Assembly: GCF_009832905.1 (NCBI RefSeq)
Contig: NZ_CP047135.1
Location: 2,830,001 to 2,894,000, forward strand
Length of the DNA stretch: 64,000 nucleotides
Origin: Stenotrophomonas sp. 364
Lineage (GTDB): Bacteria > Pseudomonadota > Gammaproteobacteria > Xanthomonadales > Xanthomonadaceae
Reading direction: 5' to 3'
A program made the position numbers and the translations under genes. Below are positions 29,130 to 38,560 of this stretch, one piece after another (position 1 is the first letter of the stretch; each line of letters begins with the position of its first letter). The notes under the pieces were generated by a model. It was not told the DNA's origin. It searched no databases and worked only from the letters and a program-made list of their open reading frames with translations.

Positions 29130-29150
29130 GTCCCCACCGTTGGTAGGGAC
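29130..29150. repeat. short dyad after the LysR gene
   Basis: GTCCC-C-ACC (29130-29138), loop GTT, GGT-A-GGGAC (29142-29150) is a diverged GTAG/GTCCC-type stem-loop with one mismatch. It starts 1 bp after the regulator stop and marks the left edge of the TelA/ATPase/flotillin cluster. A similar dyad marks the right edge at 39450-39470. Confidence 0.55.
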
Positions 29151-29170
29151 GCTGCCGGAACCCGCGTCGG

Positions 29171-30277
29171 TCAGACGGCGGTCGGTGCCGCCAGGCGCTG
29201 CTGCACGTCGTCGCGCAGGCGCGCCAGTTCCACTTCGGCCTGCTGGCGCTGCTGCATGCCCTCGCGGTGGATGGCGCGCACTTCTTCCACCGTGGCAATC
29301 AGCTGCTCGTGCACGTGGCGCAGGGTGGCCACGTCGATCACGGCGCGCTGGTTGGCCTTGGCCGTTTCAACGGTGGTCTGCCGCAGCAGGTCGGCATTGC
29401 GCCGCATCATCTCGTTGGTGGCATCGTCGATCGCGTTGGACAATGCCACCGCGTTCTTCTGCTCGTTGAGCGACAACTGGATCGCGAACTGGCGCTTCCA
29501 CGACGGAATGGTGATGTCGCGGACGGTGTTGAACTTCTCGATCAACAGGATCGCGTTGGCCTGGATCAGCCGGATCATCGGCAACGACTGGTCGGCTGCG
29601 TGCTGCATGACCAGCAGGTCGCCCACGCGCTTGTCCAGCAGCCGGATCGCGTTGTCCAGCTCGCCCTGGCGGATCCGCTGCTGCGGATCGTCCGGGCCCT
29701 GCCCCGCCAGCTGTTCGCTGCGCAGCGAGGCGATCCGGCGCTTGCCGGCGGCGATGTGCAGGCCCAGGCCGTGGCGCTCTTCGCGGACGATCTCGTGCAT
29801 GCGGTCGAACTCGACCACGCGCTGGCCCATCAGCGCCTGCTGGCTGCCCACGTCGCCCATCAGCTGTTCGATCTGACGGTTGGTGTCGCTGAATTTCTGC
29901 ACCAGCTCGCCCTTGGACGCGCGCAGTTTGTCGATCAGCCCACCGATCACCGGCACCTTTGAGCGTTCGGCCAACCCGTCAAGCTTCAGCGAGCGCGCGA
30001 TGCGCACCACCTCGCCCAGCTTGTCGCCGCTGGCATCGAGGTCGCGGTTGCGTACCTGGTCGAGCAGCTGGCTGGAAAACGCCGCCGTCTTGGCCGCCGC
30101 GTCGCGCCCGAACACCTGCAGGTTGCCCGGCCGGATGTCCTCCAGGCTGCGCCCGATCTCGGCGATCTTCGGCAGGTCGTCCCGGCCCAGGCCCAGCGCC
30201 TGCAGCGCATTGTCATCGATGACATCCACGCTGACCTCCACCGGGAGGGGCGCGTTCGGCTGGGAATCCTGGGTCAT
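29171..30277 (-). CDS. TelA/KlaA-family toxic anion resistance protein
   Basis: 368 residues, matching the TelA family linked to tellurite and other toxic-stress resistance. It is mostly alpha-helical and lacks signal peptide and membrane segments. Characteristic stretches are RSKVPVIGGLIDKLRASK, FDRMHEIVREERHGLGLHIA and DITIPSWKRQFAIQLSLNEQ with NAIDDATNEMMRRNADLLR. GGAG lies 9 nt before the ATG. It is the last gene of the five-gene cluster that begins with the YqiJ-like gene, 53 nt after the preceding gene. The biochemical role of the family is not established. Confidence 0.87.
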   Translation of the reverse strand: MTQDSQPNAPLPVEVSVDVIDDNALQALGLGRDDLPKIAEIGRSLEDIRPGNLQVFGRDAAAKTAAFSSQLLDQVRNRDLDASGDKLGEVVRIARSLKLDGLAERSKVPVIGGLIDKLRASKGELVQKFSDTNRQIEQLMGDVGSQQALMGQRVVEFDRMHEIVREERHGLGLHIAAGKRRIASLRSEQLAGQGPDDPQQRIRQGELDNAIRLLDKRVGDLLVMQHAADQSLPMIRLIQANAILLIEKFNTVRDITIPSWKRQFAIQLSLNEQKNAVALSNAIDDATNEMMRRNADLLRQTTVETAKANQRAVIDVATLRHVHEQLIATVEEVRAIHREGMQQRQQAEVELARLRDDVQQRLAAPTAV

Positions 30278-30330
30278 CGGTGCATCTCCATTCTGAAGGG
30301 CGGCCGGAGCGCCGGCACGGGTCAGTGTAC

Positions 30331-31053
30331 TCAGGGAAGTCTAGCCTGCGCCGCAGCGACCTCGGCGCGGATCTGGCCGAGCAGCTGCGCGGCCTGCTCG
30401 TTCTGCCGTGCATGCGTCCGGGTGCCGCTGGCACGGACGGCCTGCTGCCACGCCGGCACCAGCACCTCGGCAATGCGCTGGAAGTGGTCCAGCAGCGCGG
30501 CGTCCTGCGCCTGCAACAGCTGCGTCTGGCCGGCCTGCACGCGTTTGAGCGAGGCCAGCGTGCGCAGGTGCACCACGCGCTGCTGCAACGTGCCCTGCGC
30601 ATCGATGGGCAGGCCAGCAGCCAGCGCCGTTCCGGCCTCGGCCCACCGCTCCAGCGCCTGCGCGTCGTGCAGATCCGCCGCGGCCGCGTGCGTGCCCGCC
30701 TCGACCACGGCGCCCAGCCGGCGCGCATGCGCCTGGGCATTGAGCAGCAGGACGCCGCACTGCGCCTGCAGCACGTCGGCATCGGCCTGGCGCTCCACGT
30801 CGCGCCCCAGCAGCCGCCCCCACCAACTGGTCTGGCGGCGCAAGCGGGCCGGGTTGCCCGCCTGCAGCGCCAAGGCAAGCCGCGACAGCGCCTCGACCAG
30901 ACCGCTGCGCGGGTCGTCCTCGTACGCACCGGCACCCGCCGCGCGTGGCGCCATCGCCTGCACCAGCACTTCGCCGTAGCGCGACAGCACCGCTGCGTCG
31001 GCGACAAGGGTGGCCGGCGGCGCCGGCAGTGCGGGCAGCGACGGCGCGGTCAT
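30331..31053 (-). CDS. uncharacterised 240-residue protein between the ATPase and TelA
   Basis: I do not recognise this family. The protein is rich in Ala, Leu, Arg and Gln with almost no Lys, predicted helical throughout, with no signal peptide and no membrane helix. The most distinctive segment is QTSWWGRLLGRDVERQADAD near residues 75-94; the rest resembles long amphipathic helices. Its ATG overlaps the ATPase stop (ATGA), so production is coupled to the ATPase. The gene order suggests an adaptor between the AAA+ protein and TelA. That is inference. Confidence 0.8.
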   Translation of the reverse strand: MTAPSLPALPAPPATLVADAAVLSRYGEVLVQAMAPRAAGAGAYEDDPRSGLVEALSRLALALQAGNPARLRRQTSWWGRLLGRDVERQADADVLQAQCGVLLLNAQAHARRLGAVVEAGTHAAAADLHDAQALERWAEAGTALAAGLPIDAQGTLQQRVVHLRTLASLKRVQAGQTQLLQAQDAALLDHFQRIAEVLVPAWQQAVRASGTRTHARQNEQAAQLLGQIRAEVAAAQARLP

Positions 31054-34000
31054 GCAGGCGCATCACCGCCGTCGCGTTCCCACCGCGGCGGCAGGCTCGA
31101 TTCGCCGTAGAAGTGGCGCATCAATGCCTCATCCAAGGCGCGCTCCTCGGGCGTGGAGGCGCGCCTGGGGCGGGCACTTACGCGCGGGGCGGGCCCGCTC
31201 TCCATCTGCTGGCGCACCCATCCGGCCAGCAAGGCCAGCGTTTCGCCGGTGCGCACCTGTTGCTGATGCGAATCGCCGAGCAGCTGCAACAGCGGGGCCA
31301 GCCCGGCCTGCAAGCCACTGGCCAGCGGTTCGGCCAGCGCCGGTGCCACCACTGGCGCGGCGGGAGGGGCGGCAACCGGTACCGACTCGGCGCGTGCGGC
31401 CGACAGCCGCTCCAGCGCCGACAACAACGCCGGCCAGGGCGCGGGCTCCGCCTCGGCCACGGCCACTGGCGGCGGCAGCTGCAAGGCGCTGGCGATATCG
31501 GCCAGCTGCGCCACCACGCGCCCGCCGACATCGGCGTCGTCGGCCCCCATGGCCTTGTTGCGCAGGAAGTCACGCTTGATCTGCTGCCAGCGCTCCAGCT
31601 CGGCGCCCTGCAGCAGGCCCCGCAGTTCGGCCAGCTTGAGCAGGTTCTCCTCGGCCCCGGTGGTGAGCAGCTGCGCCTCGCCCTGGTAGTGGTCGGACAC
31701 CAGCTGCTGCAGCTCGGCGTCGTTCATCACCGGCGAGATCTTCTCCGACAGCTTGTTCATGTTGCGGTAGCTGCCCTGCAGCCGGAACGCCGGCTCGGTG
31801 CGGTAGCGGTCATCCTGCGCGGCACTTGCGATGTACTGCTGGTTGACCCGGTAGACCACGTCGCGCACGCGCAGCATGCGCTGCAGGGTGGCGACGATCT
31901 CGTTGACCTCCGCGCCGCTGTAGGCGTGGCTGAGTGCGTTGGTGGACACCTCCTTGCCCATCGCCCGCTCCACGAGCAGGTACAGGTCGGCCATGTCGCG
32001 CGTGGCCAGCGGCGCCAGCACCGGATTGGAGGTCAGGCTGTTTTCGATGTAGCTGAGGGTGAAGGCGTCTTCCATGCCGCCCAGCACGTCACCCAGGTTG
32101 TAGATGTCGGCGCGGTTGGCCAGCATGTCCGGAATCTTGAACACCTCGCCGGACTCGGTATACGGGTTGCCGGCCATCACCACGCAGAACTTCTTGCCGC
32201 GCATGTCATAGGTGCGGGTACGCCCGCGCCACACGCCTTCGATGCGGCGCGTGCCATCGCACAACGAGATGAACTTCTGCAGGAATTCCGGGTGGGTGTG
32301 CTGGATGTCATCGACATACAACATGGTGTTGTTGCCCATTTCCAGCGCCAGGTTGAGCTTTTCCAGCTCCTGGCGCGAGGTGGCGTCCGGCGCCTGCGCC
32401 GGGTCCAGCGAGCGCACCTCGTGCCCCAGCGCCGGGCCGTTGATCTTCATGAAGACCAGGCCGAGGCGATGCGCCACGTATTCCATCAGCGTGGTTTTGC
32501 CGTAGCCGGGCGGCGAGATCATCATCAGCAGGCCCATCAGGTCGCTGCGCTTGTTCTCGCCCACCGTGCCCATCTGCTTGGCCAGATTGTCGCCGATCAC
32601 GCCGAGGTAGACATCGTTGATCAGCTTGTTGCGCACGAACGAGGACAGCGGCCGCGCCTTGAACTCGGACAGGCGCAGGGTGTCGCGTTCGCGTGTGACG
32701 ATGCGCTGGCGGACGGCCTGGTAGGCGTGGAACGCAGGCACGAACACCGCGGTGTGGTGCTGAAGGCGCGCCAGGAAATCATCCAACGACAGAGTCATGT
32801 GGCCCTGTACGATGCGCGGGTGTTCGCCCAGCAGGCCGTCCACGCTGACCAGCAGCGCGACGTCGCTGGCGCGGGTGCGCAGCGCGCGCTGCACCAGCAG
32901 CAGTGCGGCCGCCTCGTCGGCATAGCCGGCATGGTCGGTGAATGCGGGGGTACGGCACAGGGCGCGCAGCCACTGCCCCGCCAGCGCCCAGCGCGCGCCC
33001 AGGCCGTCCTGCTCGCGCTGCAGGGCGCGCTCCAGCGCCTCGCGCTGGCCGGCCGCCTGCAGCTGTTGACCCAATGCCTCCAGCAACGCCAGCGCGTAGC
33101 GGCTGCTGGTAAACACCGGTTCGCCGGCCGACAGTTCGTCGGCCAGGTAGGCGGCGGCCGCCAGGTGGTCGGCGGCCGAGAACGGCAGCGCGTGTTCGTC
33201 ATTGAATGCGGCCAGCGCCTGCGTCATCTCCGTGCGCAGTGCCTGGCGGCCCTCATCGGACCCGAACAGGCGCGCGATCGCATCGGCGCCGGCCTGGCGT
33301 GCCGGCCACTGGGCCACGTCTTCGCGGCGCTGCCGTGCGGCCCAGAACAGCATCGCCAGCGCGCGCACGCGCGGCGCGTGCAACAACGTGCCGGCCGCCT
33401 GCTGCAGCGGCAGCAGCGCGCGCAGGATCACGGTGGCGTCGTGGTCATGGATACCGCGCTCGTAACCCTCGCGGTAACGCGGCGCGGCGAAATCACGCAC
33501 GCTGCGGTCCAGTGCATCCGGCTCGGCGGCGTTGTGCTGCAACCCGGCCAGGTCGAGCCCCTCGCGGTTTTCCATGGCCGCGCGCAGCACGCTGCCGGCC
33601 AGGTATTCGCCGCGGTACAGCGTGTCCGATTCCGAATCCAGGCTGAGCTGCCAGTACGGCTTGAGTTCGGCCAGTTCGGGATCGTGCAGCGGCTCAAGGA
33701 AGTCGGTGCCGGTGAGGTGGATGGCCAGCGCGTCGCCGCGCGGCAGGATGGTCAGATCCAGCGCCTGGGTGTTCACGCTGAAGCGGTGCCGCGGGCCAAG
33801 GCGCACGACGTTGCCGCCGGCCTCGAACAGGTCGCTGCGGTCGCGCAACGCGCGCACGGCCTGGTCGCGCACGCCTTTCAGGCGTGATTCGATGTCGTCT
33901 GCCTTGACGCTGTCACGCAGGCCGCGCAGGCGTTCGGCCAGTTCGCGCAGCTTGAGGATCAGCGGGTCGCCGGCGAAGAAGGCGTTGAGCTCGTCTGCGG

Positions 34001-36416
34001 TGGCGAAGCGCTCGGTGCGCTTGGCCAGGCCGTCGAGGATGCGGGTGGCCGCGTCCAGCACCGAGCGCGCCTTGCGCTGGCGCTCGTCCAGCAGCGCCTG
34101 CTTGTGGGCCTCGAAGGCATCGATCAGTTCCTCGCGCTTGGCCAGGATGTCGCCCAGGAACTGCTCGTGTTCGCCGAACTGGCTTTCCAGTTCCTCCAGC
34201 TGCACCAGCAGCCGCGACATCTGTTCGTCGGCACGTTCGGGATCGGTGGCCATCGCCAGCGCGCTGGTAATGGCCTGCGAGAACAGCGCGAACTGCGCGG
34301 CGAACTGCGCTACCGCTTCGGCCGACCCCAGGCTGCGGCGGCGCTGTTCGGCGCGCGCGCGGGCCTGGTTGAGGCGTGCGTAGATGGCCGAGATCGCCTC
34401 GACCACGCGGGTGCGCGCGGTGGCGTCATCGACCTTCAGCCCGGCCATCAGCTCGGACAGCATGTCCAGGTCGGCCGACATGGCGCGCAGGCCGGCCAGC
34501 TGTTCGTCCAGCACCCGCGCGCTTTCGGCCTGCTGCGCGGCCTCGTCCAGCGCCTGCAGGCGCTCGCCGAGCGGAGCCAGCGCGGCATCGCCGGCCAGGA
34601 ACGCGCCGGTGGCCGCGCCGATGGCCTCATGCGCCTGCTGCAGCGCGGCGGTCATCGCATCGATCAGGTCGGTGTCGATGTAGCGGTAATCGCGGATGGT
34701 GAGCAGGTGCCCGCGCTGCGCCGAGATCGCATTGAGCGCCTCGACGAAGGACTGCACCTCTTTCCAGTTCTCCGGCTGCAGGCGGGCCAGCAGGGCTTTC
34801 TGCGTGCTCTGCGCCTGGGCCATGGCCTGCGCGGACTGCGCGCGGATCGACTGCACTTTCTCGTATTCGTCCAGCACCGACTCGCCGGTACTGCTGACCT
34901 CGCGCAGCAGGCTGACCGCCCCGCTGCATTGCTCATCGTCCAGCCAATGGTGGGCGTCGAACAGGCGCCGGGTGTCCTGCACCAGGCGCTGGTAGCGCTG
35001 CACCGACACGTCATCGCCCTCGATGGTGCGGGCCAGGTCGAACAGGTTGGAGATGCCGCGCACCAGCTCGGCGTTGCCGATGCGGCCCATGAAGGTGTTG
35101 CCGGGTGGACGGCTGGCGGCGAACTCGTCGCTGCTGAACGGTGTCTGCCAGACCTGCATGGCGTGGATGCGGGTCGGCTCGCTGCCTTCGGCATGGAACA
35201 GCACCATGCGCCCGTCGTGCATGAAGGCATAGCCGTGGCCGAACACCGGGTTCTGCAGCACGCGCTGGATGGTGTTGTAGACAAACAGCGCCGAGCGCCC
35301 GCCTTCGCGCTCGTAGAAGATGTAGAGCACGTCTTCGCCGTTGGGCGAGCGGATGGCGCGCTTGAACTGCATGCCGTCCATCGCCGCGTCGAACGCCTTG
35401 TGCTCGCCGCTCTGCAGGTAATAGCCGCCCGGGAAGATGATGCCGTGGTCTTCCGGCAGCTGGACGCAGGCCTGCACGATCGCATCGTTGCGGATGATGT
35501 TGCCGGTGAGCGTGTTGTAGATCAGCCCCCGCCACACCGTTTCGCGGTACGGCAGCACCTTGAGCAGGATCAGCGAGCCGACCCGGGCGAAGTCGAACTG
35601 CGCATCGTCCAGCGACTGCGTGCTGTCCTCGACCGGTTCGCTGTAGACGCCCTGCCCGCTCTCGGTGTTGTTCTCGACCTTGATGGTGAGGTCGCCACCG
35701 GTGGTTTCCACGAACAGGCTGTCGAGGATGTTCAGGTGCGCATGGCGACCGGTAACGGCCATGTCGCGCGTGGCGCGCGTCCACTCGAAGTCGAATGGCG
35801 GCGGCAGTGCGATGTCGCGCTCGCCACGGGCGTCCAGGTAGGTCAGTGCGCCGTCACGGGCCAGCGCCCAGCGGAACACACGCACGTCGCTGCTGCGCTC
35901 GCCGATCTGGAACGAGGCCAGCAGCTTGTCGCCGACCACGATCAGCTGCAGCAGGCGCGCGTGCTTGTAATAGGCGTAGAGCTCGCCGAAGTCGTGCACG
36001 AACGCCGGCTGGGCCAGGAAGCTACCCTTGGCGTCCACCGGCACCACGTCGTAGCCATCGTTGGCCTGCACCAGCCGGTACAGCCCGAACACGTCTTCGA
36101 CGCGGGTCTGGGTCTTGAGCCCGATGTATACGTTGTAGCCGAACAGCAGCAGGTCCGGACCGACCTGGACGATGTCGCGGCCGACGCAGTTGTTCTCGCT
36201 GCGGATGCGGAAGCGGCCGGTGACCTCCAGCCGGCTGTCGCCGAACTCGGCCAGGCGCTGCGTGTTGAGGGCATCGGCGACGCTGCGCAGACGGCTGCCC
36301 TGCTCGGCCAGGCGGCGGCGCAGCACTTCATAGGCGCCGCCCTGGGCAACGGCCTGGTCGACGCTGGCAGTGGCTTCCGGCGCGGACGGCTCGGGACGGT
36401 TGGCGGTATCGGACAT
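31050..36416 (-). CDS. giant AAA+ ATPase of the DUF3686 / 'DNA repair ATPase' type
   Basis: 1788 residues. The N-terminal half (about 60-500) matches the DUF3686 type of large ATPases, beginning near GRFRIRSENNCVGRDIVQVG. A long region rich in Ala, Glu, Arg and Gln (about 500-850) is probably coiled coil. The AAA+ domain lies at about 1270-1500, with Walker A PPGYGKTT (1302-1309), Walker B MLYVDDIQH (Asp1369/Asp1370), sensor 1 VVMAGNPY (Asn near 1417) and a downstream LANRADIYN arginine. The C terminus is Pro/Ala-rich. AGGA lies about 6 nt before the ATG. The family name 'DNA repair' is historical and not supported by anything here. The link with flotillin and TelA suggests stress remodelling. 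Confidence 0.87.
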   Translation of the reverse strand: MSDTANRPEPSAPEATASVDQAVAQGGAYEVLRRRLAEQGSRLRSVADALNTQRLAEFGDSRLEVTGRFRIRSENNCVGRDIVQVGPDLLLFGYNVYIGLKTQTRVEDVFGLYRLVQANDGYDVVPVDAKGSFLAQPAFVHDFGELYAYYKHARLLQLIVVGDKLLASFQIGERSSDVRVFRWALARDGALTYLDARGERDIALPPPFDFEWTRATRDMAVTGRHAHLNILDSLFVETTGGDLTIKVENNTESGQGVYSEPVEDSTQSLDDAQFDFARVGSLILLKVLPYRETVWRGLIYNTLTGNIIRNDAIVQACVQLPEDHGIIFPGGYYLQSGEHKAFDAAMDGMQFKRAIRSPNGEDVLYIFYEREGGRSALFVYNTIQRVLQNPVFGHGYAFMHDGRMVLFHAEGSEPTRIHAMQVWQTPFSSDEFAASRPPGNTFMGRIGNAELVRGISNLFDLARTIEGDDVSVQRYQRLVQDTRRLFDAHHWLDDEQCSGAVSLLREVSSTGESVLDEYEKVQSIRAQSAQAMAQAQSTQKALLARLQPENWKEVQSFVEALNAISAQRGHLLTIRDYRYIDTDLIDAMTAALQQAHEAIGAATGAFLAGDAALAPLGERLQALDEAAQQAESARVLDEQLAGLRAMSADLDMLSELMAGLKVDDATARTRVVEAISAIYARLNQARARAEQRRRSLGSAEAVAQFAAQFALFSQAITSALAMATDPERADEQMSRLLVQLEELESQFGEHEQFLGDILAKREELIDAFEAHKQALLDERQRKARSVLDAATRILDGLAKRTERFATADELNAFFAGDPLILKLRELAERLRGLRDSVKADDIESRLKGVRDQAVRALRDRSDLFEAGGNVVRLGPRHRFSVNTQALDLTILPRGDALAIHLTGTDFLEPLHDPELAELKPYWQLSLDSESDTLYRGEYLAGSVLRAAMENREGLDLAGLQHNAAEPDALDRSVRDFAAPRYREGYERGIHDHDATVILRALLPLQQAAGTLLHAPRVRALAMLFWAARQRREDVAQWPARQAGADAIARLFGSDEGRQALRTEMTQALAAFNDEHALPFSAADHLAAAAYLADELSAGEPVFTSSRYALALLEALGQQLQAAGQREALERALQREQDGLGARWALAGQWLRALCRTPAFTDHAGYADEAAALLLVQRALRTRASDVALLVSVDGLLGEHPRIVQGHMTLSLDDFLARLQHHTAVFVPAFHAYQAVRQRIVTRERDTLRLSEFKARPLSSFVRNKLINDVYLGVIGDNLAKQMGTVGENKRSDLMGLLMMISPPGYGKTTLMEYVAHRLGLVFMKINGPALGHEVRSLDPAQAPDATSRQELEKLNLALEMGNNTMLYVDDIQHTHPEFLQKFISLCDGTRRIEGVWRGRTRTYDMRGKKFCVVMAGNPYTESGEVFKIPDMLANRADIYNLGDVLGGMEDAFTLSYIENSLTSNPVLAPLATRDMADLYLLVERAMGKEVSTNALSHAYSGAEVNEIVATLQRMLRVRDVVYRVNQQYIASAAQDDRYRTEPAFRLQGSYRNMNKLSEKISPVMNDAELQQLVSDHYQGEAQLLTTGAEENLLKLAELRGLLQGAELERWQQIKRDFLRNKAMGADDADVGGRVVAQLADIASALQLPPPVAVAEAEPAPWPALLSALERLSAARAESVPVAAPPAAPVVAPALAEPLASGLQAGLAPLLQLLGDSHQQQVRTGETLALLAGWVRQQMESGPAPRVSARPRRASTPEERALDEALMRHFYGESSLPPRWERDGGDAPA

Positions 36417-36541
36417 CGGCTTCCTTCCGGCTCACGGACAACCGGCCGGGCGAGCCGGCCGGGAAAGACGGGGCAGCGGCCTCATGGCCACCGCCGGGGT
36501 GCCGGACACACCACCCCAGGGCGGCGCGCCGGCGATGCGGC

Positions 36542-38560
36542 TCAGCGGGTTTCGACCACGGTGGCGGTCACGCTGGGCACCGCTTCAACCGTGTCTTCGC
36601 TGATCTGGCGCGGTGCGGATTCGCGCGGGCCCACGCCCAGGTAACGCTGCATCAGCTCCTGCACGATCGGGCTCTTGTCGGCCAGGCCTTCGATGGACTT
36701 GCCCAGCGACACGGCCTTGATCAGGTTCTCGAACATGCCGCCGTCGCCCCCCACCAGGTCGATGTCGGCATTGCGCAGCGCGCTGGCGATGACGCCGGCG
36801 TTCTCGCGCGAGACTTCCTTGCCGGCATCGATGGAGGCCAGCGCCTGCTTGAGGCTGTTGTCGAGCATCATGCGGAACTCTTCGTGGCCGCGCGCGGTGT
36901 CGCTGAGCGAACCGATCGCCTCGAACTTGCGGACCAGGCCTTCGGCCTCGGCCAGCAGCTTCTTCTGCACCACGCCGGCCTCGGCGCCGCCGATGGACTC
37001 GGTCGCGGTGGCGCGGGCACGGCCCATCTGTTCTTCACCGTGGGCCTGGGCCTGCAGGTTCTCGGCCAGCACGCGGGCCTCGTTGGTGCCCTGCTTGAGG
37101 CTGGCTTCGGCCTTGGCTTCGATGACACGGGCTTCGGCGATGCCGACCTTCTCGATGGCCAGCGCCGAGGCTTCGCGCACCTGCGCCTCGGCCAGGCCGG
37201 GGGCGGCCTGTTCGGCACGGGTACCGTCGGCCAGCAGGCGCTTGGCATCGGCCTGCTTGCCGGCCGCTTCGTGCTGGGCCTGGGCCAGGGTGGTGATTTC
37301 CACGGCGCGGTGCTTGGCCGAGGTTTCGGCCGCCTGTGCTTCCTTGACCTGGCGCACCAGCAGTTCCTGCGCCTTGGCTTCGGCTTCCAGGATCAGCACC
37401 TGCTTCTGGCGATCGGCTTCGGACACCTCACGCACTTCCTTGATGCGCTCTTCTTCCTGCGCCACGGTCTTGTCGATGGCGATGCGTTCGCGGGTGATGT
37501 TGGCCACGTCCATCTTGCCGGACTCGACCACCTTGTCCCGTTCCACGCCCTGCAGCTGCACTTCGCGCTGGGTGGTGACCTGCTCCAGCTGGCGCGCGCG
37601 CTCGACGCGCTCGGATTCGATGGCCACCGCGCGCTGGCGGTTCTGTTCGGCCACTTCCACTTCGCGCATGCGGTTCTGTTCGCGGATGTCGATGACTTCC
37701 TGCGCTTCGATGCGCGCCTGCTCGGACAGCTGGCGCTGCTCCTCCTGGACCTTGGCGGTTTCGGCTTCCTCACGCGCGCGGATGGTTTCGATCTCGCGCT
37801 TCTGGCGGGCTTCGGCTTCGGCCTGCTGGCGTTCAAGCGCCAGCAGCGCTTCACGCGCTTCGACGTTCTTCTTGGTGATGGCGAGCTTTTCGTTCTGTTC
37901 CAGCTCGTTGGTGACCACGTTGTGGGTGGCGGTCAGCTCGGTGATCTTGCGGATGCCCTGGGCGTCAAGGATGTTGTTCTGGTCCAGCAGCAGCTTGGGG
38001 GTCTGCTCCAGGTAGTCGATGGCGACGTCTTCCAGCGCATAGCCGTTCAGGTCGTTGCCGATCACGGCAATGATCTCGTCGCGGAATTCCTGGCGCTTTT
38101 CGAACAGTTCGGTGAACTCGAACTTCTTGCCCACCGTCTTCAGCGCTTCGGAGAACTTGGCGTTGAACAGTTCATCCACGGCATGCTTGTCCGAGGCGCG
38201 GTCGGCACCGATCGCCTTGGCCACGCGCAGCACGTCGGCCTGGGTTTCGTTGACGCGCAGGTAGAAGGCCACGGCGATGTCGGCGCGCATGTTGTCGCGG
38301 CAGATCAGGCCTTCCTTGCCACGGCGGTCGATCTGCAGGGTGATCAGGCTGATCCGCATCAGCTCGGCGCGGTACAGCACCGGAATGATCAGCGCACCGG
38401 TGAAGTGCACCTTGGGCTGCGAACTCATGTCGTTGACGATCAGGGCCACGCCCTGGTCCACCTTGCGGTAGAACGCTTTGAACAGGCCGGCCAGGCCAAG
38501 CAGCAGGACCAGCAGGATGCCCACCCCGATCACGAACGGGGCCAAGGTCGCAAAACTCAT
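36542..38560 (-). CDS. yqiK: YqiK-type flotillin (SPFH protein)
   Basis: 672 residues. One N-terminal membrane helix (about 8-30) is followed by an SPFH/band 7 domain (about 35-215, with DRRGKEGLICRDNMRADIAV and FRDEIIAVIGNDLNGYALED). A very long Glu/Ala/Arg-rich coiled coil runs to about 560, and the C-terminal segment is typical of flotillins. Such proteins oligomerise into membrane scaffolds. AAGGAG lies 8 nt before the ATG. It overlaps the YqiJ-like gene by 4 nt and precedes the giant ATPase by 125 nt. Confidence 0.9.
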   Translation of the reverse strand: MSFATLAPFVIGVGILLVLLLGLAGLFKAFYRKVDQGVALIVNDMSSQPKVHFTGALIIPVLYRAELMRISLITLQIDRRGKEGLICRDNMRADIAVAFYLRVNETQADVLRVAKAIGADRASDKHAVDELFNAKFSEALKTVGKKFEFTELFEKRQEFRDEIIAVIGNDLNGYALEDVAIDYLEQTPKLLLDQNNILDAQGIRKITELTATHNVVTNELEQNEKLAITKKNVEAREALLALERQQAEAEARQKREIETIRAREEAETAKVQEEQRQLSEQARIEAQEVIDIREQNRMREVEVAEQNRQRAVAIESERVERARQLEQVTTQREVQLQGVERDKVVESGKMDVANITRERIAIDKTVAQEEERIKEVREVSEADRQKQVLILEAEAKAQELLVRQVKEAQAAETSAKHRAVEITTLAQAQHEAAGKQADAKRLLADGTRAEQAAPGLAEAQVREASALAIEKVGIAEARVIEAKAEASLKQGTNEARVLAENLQAQAHGEEQMGRARATATESIGGAEAGVVQKKLLAEAEGLVRKFEAIGSLSDTARGHEEFRMMLDNSLKQALASIDAGKEVSRENAGVIASALRNADIDLVGGDGGMFENLIKAVSLGKSIEGLADKSPIVQELMQRYLGVGPRESAPRQISEDTVEAVPSVTATVVETR

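Noticed and set aside
30945..36644. Long plus-strand frames (up to about 980 codons) opposite the giant ATPase
   Set aside because: The minus strand shows a continuous protein with intact AAA+ motifs. The plus-strand frames are low-complexity Gln/Arg/His sequence.
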